64,000 bases of DNA, from positions 310,001-374,000 of the forward strand of contig NC_030997.1 of NCBI RefSeq assembly GCF_000149955.1. The letters are read 5' to 3'. Both the position numbers and the translations under genes were made by a program. Position 1 is the first letter of the stretch; the number at the start of each line of letters is the position of its first letter. The notes under the pieces were generated by a model. It had not been told where the DNA came from. It saw only the letters and a list, made by a program, of their open reading frames with translations, and ran no database searches. This document shows positions 10,624 through 22,454 of the stretch, piece after piece. This DNA is from Fusarium oxysporum f. sp. lycopersici 4287 (taxonomy: Eukaryota > Ascomycota > Sordariomycetes > Hypocreales > Nectriaceae).

Positions 10624-11959
10624 TCATGACCAAGGAACTGTGGCACCTTTTTGGTGCGATTCCCTTGCAAGCTCAATGACCCTCAAGCCGTCGCGCGATT
10701 GCGTTGGCTTCACTTCCAACTCTGCCTTGCCATTAATCGCATCGGCGACATTCTCATACAATCCCATCCATCGGCCCGCAAAACTTGGATATCGACCAGT
10801 ATACTTCTTGGTCTCGGGGTTATACTTTTGAACCTTGCCGTCGAACTCTTCGTATGTCGTCAGAATACCCCGCAAGTCATCAGACTCAACACCAAAACCT
10901 TCATCAAGCGGCTTCAGACCAGCAGCGATACTGTCCTCTGTTGCGCAAAGGCTATGCTTTTGGAACTAAAAAAATGTCAATCAAACACCTGTGTAAAACG
11001 GATTCGGATTCTCACCTTTATGAAAGAACCCTTTGTTCCTCGAACGAGTTGCTTCAATTGCTGTGCCATCGGTGTCGTCACAGCTGTCTTGACTGTAACG
11101 AGCAGATCTTTCTGCGCACCATCATATTGTAGAATTATAGTAAAAGAGTCTTCAACTTCACTTTCGGCGTCGCGTTGGACGCGGAAGAACCCCGTCACAG
11201 ACTTGGGGCGGCCAAAGAGAACAAGCGCCTGGTCGATGCTATGCGTACCTGGAGTACTGTAAGTGAAAAGACCAGGGGAAATTGTCACCCAAGACTTACC
11301 GAGACCGAAGGCCATCCCAGAACCTGGAGTGTACTTGGCTCCTATTTTAGACAGCCACGGTGGTGACTCAAAGTCATAGTGCAACTCGGCTTCTTTGATA
11401 TCGCCCAGTGCACCTTTGTTGATAAGATGGCGAAGGGTCTGAAAGTCTGCATCCTATCACAGGATTAGAATCCGATTTAGAAGAAACCAGACGTAAAGAG
11501 CTTACCCATCGTCGGTTCTGAAAGCAAGTAAGAATGAGACCCTTCTCTTCACCCAATTTGATCACCCTATCCGCCTCTTCAGATGATACAGCAAATGGCT
11601 TATCGACAATCACTAATCTCATGTTAACATCACCTTGACCCTGCAAAAGGTCACTCACCATGCTTTCCCGCATTTAGCGCCTGCTCTGCAAAAGAGGCAT
11701 GAGTATCATGCTGGGTAGCGACGACAACGAACTGGATATCTTTATCGGCGAAGAACTCATCGGCTGTGCGATAATGCCTGATGCGAGGAAAGTCAACGGT
11801 GCAGTGCGAGCCCTTCTCAGCAGAAGATGGATCGGCTGGTGCTTCTTTTCTCTGAAGAATAGCAATGACTTCGTAGTCTGGGATAGAAGTGATGAAAGGT
11901 AAGTGAAAGCTCTTGGCTGAGTTTCCGTAACCTACAACACCGACTTTGATTGGCGCCAT
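10624..11959 (-). CDS. Gfo/Idh/MocA family NAD(P)-dependent oxidoreductase
   Basis: Four exons (11959-11659, 11612-11506, 11453-11016, 10965-10624) with introns of 46, 52 and 50 nt give 395 aa. The N-terminal Rossmann fold starts GVVGYGNSAKSFHLPF; the joined first exons give HVIVDKPFA, the family's EKP-type catalytic/cofactor motif with Asp in place of Glu. A GTHSIDQAL segment in the third exon is the usual substrate-side His motif. The family oxidises or reduces sugars, inositols and related compounds with NAD(P). There is no signal peptide, so it is cytosolic. It is transcribed divergently from a second, different member at 12518, with a 558-bp shared upstream region. The substrate is not predictable. 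Confidence 0.85.
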
Positions 11960-12517
11960 GATTGGGAATCTGTTTATTCGGTTGAGAGGCTAATTTACTT
12001 CATGAGATATCCACGAGACTTCTTTTATCTGATCGATCGCTGGGAGCTTTTATCTAACGTTGACTTACAAATCAACTTCCCTTTTTTTTTTTTTACCGCA
12101 TCATCTTATTCACCCGGCTATAGCGTCATTGACCGTTGTCCCCGCATTGGTTTTATCCTTGGTGGATCGTAGATGGTATCATGACACAACCCCGCTCCTC
12201 GGGGAGTATCGGTGATAGATCCGCTACTCCGCGCGAGACCAAAGAGCGGCATAAAAACGTCAAGGAAGTCTCAGATATGAGGTCTTGCAGGACCAGTAAG
12301 CTATCAAACTCCGAGATCGGATGAATTAATGGATAAAACCGTCTGAAGTGTTGAACGTCCCAAGCTTTGAACATCTAACTGCCGCACTTCGGTGACCACT
12401 GTCCCGAATTTCACCATTTGCGGGTCCGGCAAATCTACCTTATATCGACTACTCACTTCATATCGCGCATTTCTGAGACTCTAAGTACCTTAAGGAATTT
12501 GAATATCAAACTTCAAA
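11960..12517. promoter_or_regulatory. shared divergent promoter of two oxidoreductase genes
   Basis: The 558-bp interval separates the start codons of two divergent Gfo/Idh/MocA genes. It has a 13-nt T-run (12082-12094), CCCCGC-type GC-rich elements near 12140 and 12190, and no credible ORF. Shared control of the pair is an inference from geometry. Confidence 0.4.
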
Positions 12518-13742
12518 ATGACTAGCTCAGCAGACTCTCTACCTCATCTGCGATGGGGTATCCTAGGTACGTTTTCCCATCTATCCACCGTCCAGAGCTA
12601 ATCGTCCGTTCAGGCACAGGATGGGTATCCTCAATGTTTCTCCGCGACCTCCTCACCACCCGTCCCGATGCCAAAGCAACACATACCATCACAGCCATCG
12701 GCTCCTCATCAATCGAGAAAGGCACTTCTTTCGTTGAGAAGCTCTGGGAGAAAGCACCTGATAAGCCCAAGCCCCAAGTCTACGCGGATTATCAGGGTGT
12801 TTACGATGATCCAAATGTGGATATTGTATACATCGGAACGCCGCACTCACTGCATAGAAAGAACTGTCTCGATGCGATCGCAGCGGGTAAACACATTCTG
12901 TGTGAGAAGCCTTTTACGATTAATGCGAAGGAGGCGAAGGACATTGCTGATGCTGCGAGGAAGAAGGGCGTTTTTGTCATGGAAGGTTTGTTCACCCCCA
13001 CGTTTGTTTGACTGCATGTTAATATTTGTTAGCGGCCTGGGTGAGGTTCTGTTCCCTGTTTGAGGCGTTGCACGAGGAGATTATCGTCAAGAAGTCAATT
13101 GGTGAAGTCCAGCGACTTTCCATTGACTTTGGAAACAAGTTCGATCTGAGCAGCTTGCCTGATAATCATCGTCTGAAAGACCCCGCTCTGGGTGGTGGTG
13201 CTTTGCTCGACATTGGCTTTTATACGCTGACGTTTGCTTCGATCATTCTCGGTGATTGGAAGGTTGGCAAAGATCATCCGAAACCGACAAAGGTTCTGTC
13301 GTCTCTTGACATTGTGGATGGTATCGACGCGGCGAATACCGTTGTGTTGGAATACCCCTCCGCCAATGGAGGTGTCAAAACAGGCGTCTGCACGTCAAGC
13401 TTCCGATATAGAGGCGCCGATGAATTCGGTTACATTCAGGGTACCAACGGAAGCATCACCCTGTTCGGTCCAGCAGTCAGTGTACCCGGCGGATTCCGCG
13501 TCACTGAAGGAGAGCGCCCGGGACCTCCTGCAGCCGATACCAGGACCACGCGCGTGTTCAACGTGGAGCGCCACGAGGGAACGTTGGGCTTTTACTGGGA
13601 AGCCGATGCTGTTGCGCAGGACATTGCAAAGGGAAAGACTGAGAGTGATGTTGTTCCGTTGGATGAGACGCTTCGATTGATGGAGTTGATGGATGAGATT
13701 AGAGCAGCGAACGGGCTGAAGTATCCGCAGGATGAGAATTAG
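12518..13742 (+). CDS. D-xylose 1-dehydrogenase / dihydrodiol dehydrogenase-like oxidoreductase
   Basis: Three exons (12518-12566, 12614-12985, 13033-13742) with two 47-nt introns give 376 aa. The first exon supplies only 16 residues; its splice restores WGILGTGW, the NADP-binding Gly-rich loop. CEKPFTINAKEA is the family EKP motif, and GGGALLDIGFYTLTFAS matches the region around the catalytic Tyr/His of NADP D-xylose dehydrogenases and dimeric dihydrodiol dehydrogenases. The length fits that family. Expected reaction: NADP-dependent oxidation of an aldose such as D-xylose to its lactone, in the cytosol. The exact substrate is uncertain. It is divergent from the related gene at 10624-11959. 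Confidence 0.85.
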
Positions 13743-14260
13743 TGATGCCTTGTGACCTGAAGTTTTGGGCAATCAATAAGAGCAGCATTTACTCACTCAC
13801 CGTCGGGACAAACAAAATTGCACTCAATTATAAAATAATGCAAACCGACGATAGGGACGTAGACAACTCAACAAAACGAGGGCCAATCATTCGCCACATT
13901 TCCCTCCATTCATATGACCTCACGCGACCAAGAACGGCAGGAAGCAAATGGAGATGCAAACAGCCTCAGGCAAACCGTCATCAACCTCAGCGCATCAGAG
14001 TTTTCGCTTCTGCCGTGACAAACAGACAGCAATTGAGTTTGTTCAAACAGACGCGATGCACTGTCGCAAACATGGAGTTTTGTCTGAGTCACCCGCCGAA
14101 AGCAACTGCCCATCGCAAATTCGTGATCTCGTCGTACATGATTCCTTCCATTCCTCATTTTTCTCTCCTCCATCACCTCCTCGTTCTCGAGAACACCAGA
14201 GAACTTCCTCTTCAAACCGATTGATCTCTTGTATTTTCATTTTGCGTCTCGTGCGCGACG
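13743..14260. other. intergenic, leader region of the APH gene
   Basis: Several overlapping short open frames occur but none has recognisable features. The 160 bases before 14261 are CT-rich (TTTTTCTCTCCTCCATCACC and similar), typical of a fungal core promoter and transcription start region. Confidence 0.4.
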
Positions 14261-15550
14261 ATGCCGGCCTCAGGATCCGGAGCCTCACTTCTTGCTGACG
14301 TTTACTTGGAAGACTGCAATCTAGGATTCACCCCGCGATGGGAGTTCCAGCCTGATCTTGACAAGATGAGAATGACGATCCAAGCCATCTTTCGCACCGA
14401 AAACGTACACATCAAGCATTTCGCCGAAGGTTGCTTTAACAAGCTCTACGAAGTTCAGATCAATGATCAAGCCCCGCTATTGCTGCGCGTCGCACTCCCT
14501 GTCGATCCGCAGAACAAGACCATCAGCGAAGTTGCCACAATCCAATGGGTCTCCGCGATTACAGACTTCCCGATCCCGAATGCCATTCATTACGATGCGT
14601 CGCGCGATTCTCCCATTACTTATGAATGGATCTTGATGAGCAAGCTCCCAGGCGCGCGGTTGGAGGTCACATGGCGGCACCTCACTCTTCTCCAAAAGAC
14701 CGACACCGTCCGCCAAATCGCATCTTTCATAGCATCTCTCTTTCGTGACAAATTCGCGACCATTTGTAACATCTACCCTCCCGTATACGAAAGCGGATTG
14801 CCAAGGCCCGGCCCAATCGTGTCTACTTGCTTCTTCTACGGCCTCATCAACAAATCTGACATTAACCGAGGACCGTTTCGGAACAGCAGCGAGTGGTTTG
14901 CAGCACGGCTCGAGGCGACTAAAAGGGATGCGACAGCGACTATGGCAAAGTGGTGTGGAAAGGGAAACCTTGACTGTGATGCGGTCAAAGAGATTGACGA
15001 TGCTGCCCGAACATTTGGCATCGCAGAGAGATTGCTGCATCTGATTCAGCGCGTCTTTCCATTTCACGCTGAAGCAGAGACCACGGTTCTTTACCACGAC
15101 GACTTACATGGGAACAACATTCTTGTCGACGATGCAGGGAATATCACAGGCATTGTCGACTGGGAATGTGTGTCCATCGTACCACTGTGGAAAGCCTGCG
15201 GCATCCCCCAATTCCTCTTTGAACAACCACGATGGACTGAACCTGATCGCAGACGATACCGCCACGATGCGAACGGCGAGATTTCCGAATTATACTACAA
15301 GCATTTACACCAATACGAAACCACACGCTTGCGAGAGGTGTTCTTGGGAGAAATGGAGCGACTTGACTCGCGATGGATGGACATTCACAAAAAGACGCAA
15401 TTGCTCAGGGACTTCGACTTTGCAGTGCAGTTTTGCGATGATGTCGCCGTTTTGAAGCATATCGTCAAGTGGGCTGAGGCTGTGGAGGCTGGTGGGGATG
15501 TTCCGAGGATGTGGGACCTGGTATGGGCGAATGCACTCAAGTGGTATTGA
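14261..15550 (+). CDS. APH (aminoglycoside phosphotransferase)-fold protein
   Basis: Single exon of 429 aa with no signal peptide. The kinase-like catalytic loop YHDDLHGNN (about residues 278-286) and the metal-binding DWE (about 300-302) are intact, spaced as in APH and choline-kinase-like enzymes. The N-terminal lobe has the fungal pattern FNKLYEVQ...LLLRVALPVDP, where the beta-3 lysine is not obvious. Such proteins are numerous in filamentous fungi and phosphorylate small molecules, usually of unknown identity. Antibiotic resistance should not be assumed. Intracellular location is likely. Confidence 0.8.
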   Translation: MPASGSGASLLADVYLEDCNLGFTPRWEFQPDLDKMRMTIQAIFRTENVHIKHFAEGCFNKLYEVQINDQAPLLLRVALPVDPQNKTISEVATIQWVSAITDFPIPNAIHYDASRDSPITYEWILMSKLPGARLEVTWRHLTLLQKTDTVRQIASFIASLFRDKFATICNIYPPVYESGLPRPGPIVSTCFFYGLINKSDINRGPFRNSSEWFAARLEATKRDATATMAKWCGKGNLDCDAVKEIDDAARTFGIAERLLHLIQRVFPFHAEAETTVLYHDDLHGNNILVDDAGNITGIVDWECVSIVPLWKACGIPQFLFEQPRWTEPDRRRYRHDANGEISELYYKHLHQYETTRLREVFLGEMERLDSRWMDIHKKTQLLRDFDFAVQFCDDVAVLKHIVKWAEAVEAGGDVPRMWDLVWANALKWY

Positions 15551-16548
15551 ATCTCCGTTCTTGATCCGACCAGCAAAGGTGCTAGTGTCAGTCAGCGACT
15601 TGGCGATGCAGGAACTCCAGACAAATCTTGTTTGTGTATATTAACTGAAATGATATTGATCTTGACCACGATTGCGACCGTTCGGAAGATAGCCTTTGCG
15701 AAATAATCTTAGCCGCTGATGACTGGGCTGGAACCGTTCGATCGCGATACAGACGTGAGACCGCCATTCTCACGTAAGAGTCTCGGACTCCGGATCGCAG
15801 CATCTCACCAACCTGAGTAAGCCTGGCCTGATATCGACCGTCAAACCATAACTTCCTCACATCCATCGCTCAAATCTTCTTATCAGACCTATACCGCGCA
15901 CCAGTATCACCAGGAACTCAACCCGCCCCTCTCAATAGCCTATCTCCACGCGTGACCCCTCGTATTCGTCATGCTCAGCCTCAGTTTCTCAGCCGTAAGC
16001 AAGGGAGTGATTGGACCAACATACGCCCTCATCCAATTGGTTTGTCCCAAGCCTGACTGTGTCCAAGAAACGCCTCTGAGAGGTTGACTGGGCCATGTGT
16101 GGCCTTACCTAAGTCATTACCAACTTGTACGACAGTGGGCGTAATCACGGGGTGAAGTTCTGCAAGGATGGCTTTGTGATTTCGAGTTGCGGTGAGATAC
16201 GACGAAGTTTATTGATGTTAGTAAGGTGTAGAAAGACTTTGATTGGGTCGTTGGGTGAGATTTAAAGTCCTAGGGCTGAAACATTTGAGTGCCAAGACTA
16301 TGATCCTTGATCAGCTGGACTCGTATCGCAGACTTGCTTAAAAAAGACGTTATGATTGGAAATTGGGGATTGAGATGACTACGGAGGGAACTTATGTGTG
16401 TGATTTCCGTCATAAGCTTGCATATTCTCCGACGACGAGGTTGAGATGACCGCGTGATGAGCATCAGCCATCCCGAGGCGTTCTTATTTAAATCCCGTCT
16501 CACAAAGCACAGAACCATCGACCCCAAACCACTAAGAATATTGTCAAA
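15551..16548. other. intergenic, laccase upstream region
   Basis: About 1 kb lies before the laccase start. Frames of 92 and 101 aa on the minus strand (15588-15866, 16270-16575) show no coding features. A TATA-like TATTTAAA is at 16485-16492. Nothing else was recognised. Confidence 0.4.
16485..16492 (+). promoter_or_regulatory. TATA-like box of the laccase gene
   Basis: TATTTAAA lies 57 nt upstream of the laccase ATG. Confidence 0.4.
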
Positions 16549-18908
16549 ATGGCTCTCATAGAGCGAGTATGGCACGCCTGCGTCAGTATAGTCGCATGGC
16601 TAACAATGTGGCCCACCTCCCCTTCCACCTCCTACCAACATCCCTTCCGCCCCAATCATCCTCACACTCACATTGAAGATCCCAGCCCTGGCTTCCCCAT
16701 CTTCAATCCCCCGCCAGGTGATCATGAATTTCTCTGCGAGTACCCAGAAATGACAGGTTTCGTGCAATGTTCAATTCCTGAGAATCGAGAATGTTGGCTT
16801 AGACATCCGGATGGGCGAGAGTTCAACATCCATACAAACTATGAGAACTTTGCGCCGAAGGGTATTATGAGGCATTATACACTTAATGTTACTGAGAGTT
16901 GGTATAATGCTGATGGGCAGAACTTTACCGAGGCGAAGTTGTTCAATGAGGAGTATCCTGGGCCTTGGCTTGAGGCTTGTTGGGGTGATGTGAGTACTCT
17001 GGCCTGTGGGGTTTGAGAAAGGGACTAACTGTTGTGCAGACCTTCAATATCACGGTGATCAATAGTATGAAGCGGAACGGCACGAGTATTCACTGGCATG
17101 GTATTCGACAGAACCAAACGATGGACATGGATGGTGTCAACGGCATAACTCAATGTCCAATTGCGCCAGGGGATAGCTTCAGCTACATCTTCAATACGAC
17201 GCAATACGGGACGTCTTGGTATCATAGCCACTACTCTGTGCAGTATGCAGATGGTCTTCAGGGCCCAATCGTAAGCCAAACCGCGGTGCTCAGCCAAAAT
17301 CGCGCTAACGATGTAGACAATTCATGGTCCCCAGTCAGCTCCCTACGATGCAACCAAGAGGCCATTACTTATGACAGATTGGTGTTAGTTGCCCCCAAGT
17401 AGGCTGCATGGCCCATACTGACTGAACATACAGCTCACGAGAGTGCATTCAGACTACTCTTCCCTGGCTCCCAATTCTCCAACAAGACCATCCTTCTCAA
17501 CGGCGCAGGCAACGTCTCCCACTACGGCTACACCCCAACTCTCCCTGTCCCTGATAACTATGAGTTATACTTCAATAAAACTCCAACAGATAAGCCAAGT
17601 CGCCCAAAGAGATATTTGCTCCGCCTGATCAATACTTCATTTGACTCAACACTCGTCTTCTCCATTGATAACCACTGGCTTCAAATCGTCACTTCGGACT
17701 TTGTCCCTATTGAGCCGTACTTCAACACCTCAGTCTTGATAGGAATTGGTCAAAGGTACAACGTCATTGTCGAAGCGAATCCTCTTGCCGGTGATGTCAA
17801 CGAGATCCCAGAAGATGGAAACTTCTGGATCAGGACTTGGGTCGCTGATGCATGTGGTATAGCCCCAGGAGGAGACGGTTACGAAAAGACCGGCATCCTA
17901 CGCTACAACCACACTGACAAGGCTCTTCCCTCATCTCAGCCTTGGGTCAACATCAGCAAAGCGTGCTCAGATGAGACATATACTTCGCTTCGACCGAAGA
18001 TACCATGGTACATTGGTCCAGCTGCCAATGCTCAAGCGGCGGATCAGACCGGTGAGCGGTTCAATGTTACTTTTGATCCGAATGCCAAGAATACACCTGA
18101 GTTCCAGGAGGAGTATCCGGTTGCTACGTTTGGTCTCCAGAGACCTGGTCAGAACTTTAGACCACTGCAGATTAATTACTCTGATCCCGTTATGTTTCAC
18201 TTGGATGAGCCGAGGGATACTTACCCACCGAAGTGGGTGGTGATTCCTGAGGATTATACTGAGAAAGAATGGGTATGCGTCAGACGCTTTCAATTGTCTT
18301 CGGTTATCATGACTAACCATCATAGGTCTACTTTGTTCTTACGATAGAAGGCATTAGTGCCCGCACCGGCGCTCATCCAGTAAGCATCCAACCCCTGCTA
18401 CATGTTCCCTAGCTAACCTTATTCAGATCCACCTTCACGGGCATGACTTTGCCCTTCTGCAACAAGAAGAGAACCAAACCTATGACCCCAGCAGACTCAA
18501 CTTGAAGCTTGACAACCCACCAAGGCGTGATGTCGTCCTACTTCCCCGCAATGGCTTCGTAGTTATTGCTTTCAAGGCAGATAACCCAGGTATCTTGGCT
18601 NNNNNNNNNNNNNNNNNNNNNNNNNNNNNNNNNNNNNNNNNNNNNNNNNNNNNNNNNNNNNNNNNNNNNNNNNNNNNNNNNNNNNNNNNNNNNNNNNNNN
18701 NNNNNNNNNNNNNNNNNNNNNNNNNNNNNNNNNNNNNNNNNNNNNNNNNNAAGGTTTGGCTATGCAAGTCCTGGAGAGACAGGGAGATGCCAATGAGTTA
18801 TTCCCTGTTGGTTCGCCGAATATCATTGAGGCGGAAAGGGTTTGTAAGAACTGGAAGACGTGGATGGATGGTGAGAAGGATTTCTTTGAAGGTGATTCTG
18901 GTATTTAA
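16549..18908 (+). CDS. laccase (ascomycete multicopper oxidase), interrupted by an N gap
   Basis: Exons 16549-16989, 17040-17270, 17317-17383, 17434-18272, 18326-18379 and 18427-(gap), then 18753-18908; introns are 46-53 nt. Copper motif L1 HWHGIRQ is near residues 165-167, L2 WYHSHYSVQ near 208-211 and L3 [10 protein letters not shown] near 543-550. Motif L4 with the T1 Cys falls in the 150-N gap. The N-terminus is a secretion signal and the protein ends GDSGI, the C-terminal plug of asco-laccases. These enzymes oxidise phenols using O2 outside the cell (lignin phenols, pigments). At the gap edge the frame reads PGIL, where the family has PG-x-W-L, so one extra T near 18594-18597 is suspected. 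It converges on the cyclase gene with 95 bp between stop codons. Confidence 0.88.
18601..18750. other. assembly gap of 150 N
   Basis: All bases are N. The gap interrupts the last part of the laccase gene where copper motif L4 and possibly a further intron should lie, so the true gap size may differ from 150. Confidence 1.
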
Positions 18909-19003
18909 TGGTTGACAGACTATGGTTCACAATGTAGCTCTGTGCGTTCAACAAGTTCGAGGAGGAATTGGTCAATCTACAAGATGTGTTGCGACTAAAC
19001 ATT

Positions 19004-20077
19004 CTATAATATCGCTACTGCGTTTCCAGGACTGGCAACTCCGCCAGGTACCTTGAGCGGAACACTCGTCAAGAAGAATGTCCAACGCTTTCTGTCCCTG
19101 CACTTCTCTGCCAACTCCTCCAGATCAAAGAGCTCACCGATCGGCATTCCCCATCCCGCCAAAGCCCATTGATGAATACTAACGTCAGGATGATTGTAAG
19201 CCCCAGTCGCAGGGCCTCTTTCAAAGCCAGCTGCATCAGATGCAATAGCTGAGAAGCCGGTGTCCCAGAGCCATCTAAGGGACTCTTTAGTAGCTTCGAG
19301 ACCCAAAAGGCCTCCGGGCTGGCGGTGGGGAAAGTTCTCTTGTTCTTTGGGGGTGAGGGTATTGTAGTGTGCTGTGAAGCCGACGCGAATGAAGAGGACG
19401 TCGCCTTGGCAGAATTCGATGTTCTCTTCGGCGATAATAGCGTGGATGTGAGACATTTCTACGGCGTTGGTCTGAAATGGGGAGAGGGAGATGTTTTTGC
19501 GTTGGGACCAGGAGTACCAGTCTATAAGAACACCACGACCGATGATGCCGCCGTTGTTGGCATAGGCTGTGAAAATACTGTGAGACAGAGGCTATAAATA
19601 GATTCATGTTAGTAGGCTTACCATCGATCCCAAGAGTCTGTGAGCCTGTACCGAATTCCTCCTGTTCGTGGCCCATGTAAAACTGACCAGTTCTTTGATA
19701 ACCTACCGAACCGTCAGTACTGTCATGATCACACCGTAGTGGTACTCACCATAGTGCCTGAACCCATCCCACTGTGTACTACTCTGCGTATTCAACGTGA
19801 TTACATCGTCATTCATCGTCATGGGAGCTTTGTTAAGTATTCGGTGCTCTAGAGCTTGTCTCCCAAATGGCGGGTGAGAAATCTTGTCGAGTGGCCAGTC
19901 CAAAGATATCCTGATCCCTTCCCTTATCTCACTCGCTGCTGCGCGAACGGTCTCTGGCGTAAGCAAGTTGAGCCTACCCAGTTGATCGTCCGGTCCCCAG
20001 AGACCCCAAGCATTGCCTGGGGGGCCGTTCTTATCCAAGGGCAAGTCGTCGAATGTAGGGAGCTTCTTTGGGGCCAT
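19004..20077 (-). CDS. cyclase-family metal hydrolase (PF04199-like)
   Basis: Exons 20077-19750, 19702-19622 and 19566-19004, with introns of 47 and 55 nt, give 323 aa. The start MAPKKLPTF was chosen because it is the usual beginning before GNAWGLWGPDDQLG, the N-terminal signature of fungal members; an upstream Met at 20296 adds an unlikely extension. The metal motif of kynurenine formamidase-like cyclases, HxxxHxDxxxH, here reads QSSTQWDGFRH: both first His are Gln while Asp and the last His remain. No signal peptide. The reaction is unknown; the family opens or hydrolyses cyclic amides and esters. It is divergent from the MFS transporter at 20572, suggesting linked substrate uptake and processing. 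Confidence 0.8.
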
Positions 20078-20571
20078 GCTGGTTAGCAAGAGTATGTTGA
20101 TGCAAAGCGTTTGACCGACGGACAATGTTGGAAGCTTGTATGACTGACTGGAAGTTCGCCGACGTGGCTCAAACGATAAACAACTAGCCCTTCCACTAAA
20201 GGATATAATTACCAAACACACAAACGATGCATCGGTTGGATGAGTATTTACCCAAATCATCGTAGCGATGCCAATCAGCGAGTTGATGCCGATCATCTAC
20301 CCCAGCTTCCCCGCGTCCATCCCTTTCCGGGGTACGCCAAGACTTAAGTTCCTGGAGACAACAATTCGCTATGCGGGGATAATGCAGGGGTGGATGAATG
20401 TTTGACAAGATAACGGAAATAATCCGCTGAATATTATGTCGCGTGCCAGAGTCTCGGGTCGTGCATGAGCGAGGATAAGGAACTCCGTTCGTTCGCATTT
20501 AAGATGGGAACGATCCGTAGATTGAGGGATCCTGTGTAAGAACCTTCCATTATACGTACCCAGAAATCACC
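20078..20571. promoter_or_regulatory. shared divergent promoter, cyclase / MFS transporter
   Basis: The 494-bp interval lies between the start codons of the cyclase (minus) and the MFS transporter (plus). No internal gene. Joint regulation is inferred from the head-to-head layout only. Confidence 0.4.
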
Positions 20572-22310
20572 ATGCGCAATCCAATGGCAGTAAGGGCTTC
20601 GTCGCCCGAAGGTGAAGACATTCCTCGCGAGATCTATGGCTTCCGACCTTATCTCCTTGCCATCTCGGCATCGTGGGCCTGTGAGTATTTACTCCATCTC
20701 AATCGCCGTTACTAACATCGTAAGCTGCCATGTACGGGTACGACAGCGCGTTCATTGGAGGAACTCTCAGTCTACCCTCCTTCCAGCGAACGTATGGCCT
20801 TGACACAGCAAGCGATTCTGCCAAGGCAAATCTGTCATCAAACATCGTTTCTACCTTCCAAGGTGGTGCATTCTTCGGATGCGCATCAAGCTTCCTCGTC
20901 GCTGAACGTTTCGGACGTCGACCGACTTTAATCCTTGCTGCTATCATATTCTCCATCGGCGCCGCCCTTCAGATGATCGGTCGACTCGACTGTCTGTATG
21001 TCGGTCGAGCGCTTACAGGCTGGGGCGTTGGCTCAAGTGCAATGATCCTCCCAATCTATGTCTCTGAATGCTCACCAGCCTTGATCCGTGGACGACTTGT
21101 CGGAACATTTGAGGTCATGCTCCAAGCGGCACTGGTCTGTGGCTTCTGGGTTAATTACGGTGTCAACAAGAACATCAGCCCAGAGGGTAATATGCAATGG
21201 CATATCCCCGTCGCGGTTCAGTTCGTGCCAGCCGGGTTGTTAGTCATCTTCATGATTCCTATGATTGAGTCACCTCGATGGTTGGTCTCCAAGGGTAAAC
21301 TTCAAGACGCTAGGAAGAATCTAAGTTGGGTTCGAAATCTTCCCCAAGATCATGCCTACATCGACCGCGAGATGTCCATGATTGAGGTGGCGATTGAACA
21401 TGAGGTATCCTCTACAGGACATAGAGGAAACTGGCGACAGATCTTCTCAGAGCTGTTCCAGCCTGGAGTTCGTGGTAGGATAGTTTTGTCTTGTGGACTT
21501 GTCTCGTTCCAGAATTTCACAGGGTAAGTACTAATACTCGGCGGTTGAACATACCTAACACGACCAGAATCAACGCCATCAACTACTACTCGCCGACCAT
21601 CTTCAAGTCTATCGGCTTCACGGGTACCTCAGTTGGCCTGCTCGCCACTGGCATTTTCGGTATCGTGAAGATGGCTGCTACCATGCTCTATGCAGCATTC
21701 CTGGTCGACAAGCTAGGACGAAGACCGCTACTACTGATAGGTGGTGTTGGCTCTGGCATCGCAATGTTCTACCTGGCTGGCTACTCTAAGGTGTCAGGCT
21801 CGTTTGAACATATTCCACCCATGGATGCTGGAGCAAAGACTGCCGTGGCGATGGTATACATCTATGCTTTGTTCTACGGCATGAGTTGGAATGGCATCCC
21901 ATGGCTCTTCACGTCAGAAATCATCCCAAACAGAGTCCGTACTCTTGGAATGGCGTTTTGCATCTGTGTCCAATGGGTGACGCAGTTCATCGTGGTCTAC
22001 AGCCTACCGCATATGGTCATTGGGTGAGTGCGTTCTCTGCATCCTTTACTACCATTACTGACTGTTTAGTATTACCTATGGAACCTTCCTCTTCTTCGGT
22101 GCATGCACTGTTTTCGCAATCATCTTTGCATGGCTGTTCATCCCCGAGACCAAGGGAGTTCAGTTGGAGGATATGGATCTGCTCTTCGGACCTGATGTAC
22201 CCATCTTGGCGTCTCGGGCGAGGGACAACTATTTGCAGGGAATTGCTGCTCGGGCCTTGGACGAGCGAGATGGGGGAAAGATGGAGGCAACTGAGATTGA
22301 GCATGTTTGA
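20572..22310 (+). CDS. MFS sugar/quinate-type transporter
   Basis: Exons 20572-20680, 20725-21523, 21568-22023 and 22070-22310, with 44-46 nt introns, give 534 aa, the normal size for fungal sugar porters. Signature motifs are present: GYDSAFIGGTL at helix 1, RFGRRPTL between helices 2 and 3, a PIYVSE element, PMIESPRWL after helix 6, NAINYYSPTIFKSIG at helix 7, DKLGRRPLL and PETKGVQLE after helix 12. The cytosolic loop LPQDHAYIDREM resembles quinate permease relatives, so quinate or a related acid is as likely a substrate as a hexose. Plasma-membrane proton symport is expected. It converges with GH74 (144 bp between stops). Confidence 0.88.
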
Positions 22311-22454
22311 CCAGTGGACAGGACGTTAATCGTGATAGCTTCACATTAAAGGGATTATCCGGTAGGCTTAGGAGGGAGGCATAGGACGGGTGATAGAAAG
22401 TAGTGAGTATAGTCGGAAGCGTGACTAAAGGGGACCTAGACTGGATGTATATAC

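Noticed and set aside
14261..15550. Aminoglycoside resistance gene
   Set aside because: The APH fold in fungi is a large family of general small-molecule kinases; nothing in sequence or context shows antibiotic resistance.
15588..16575. Minus-strand frames of 92 and 101 aa upstream of the laccase
   Set aside because: Short, no recognisable features, lying in a promoter region.
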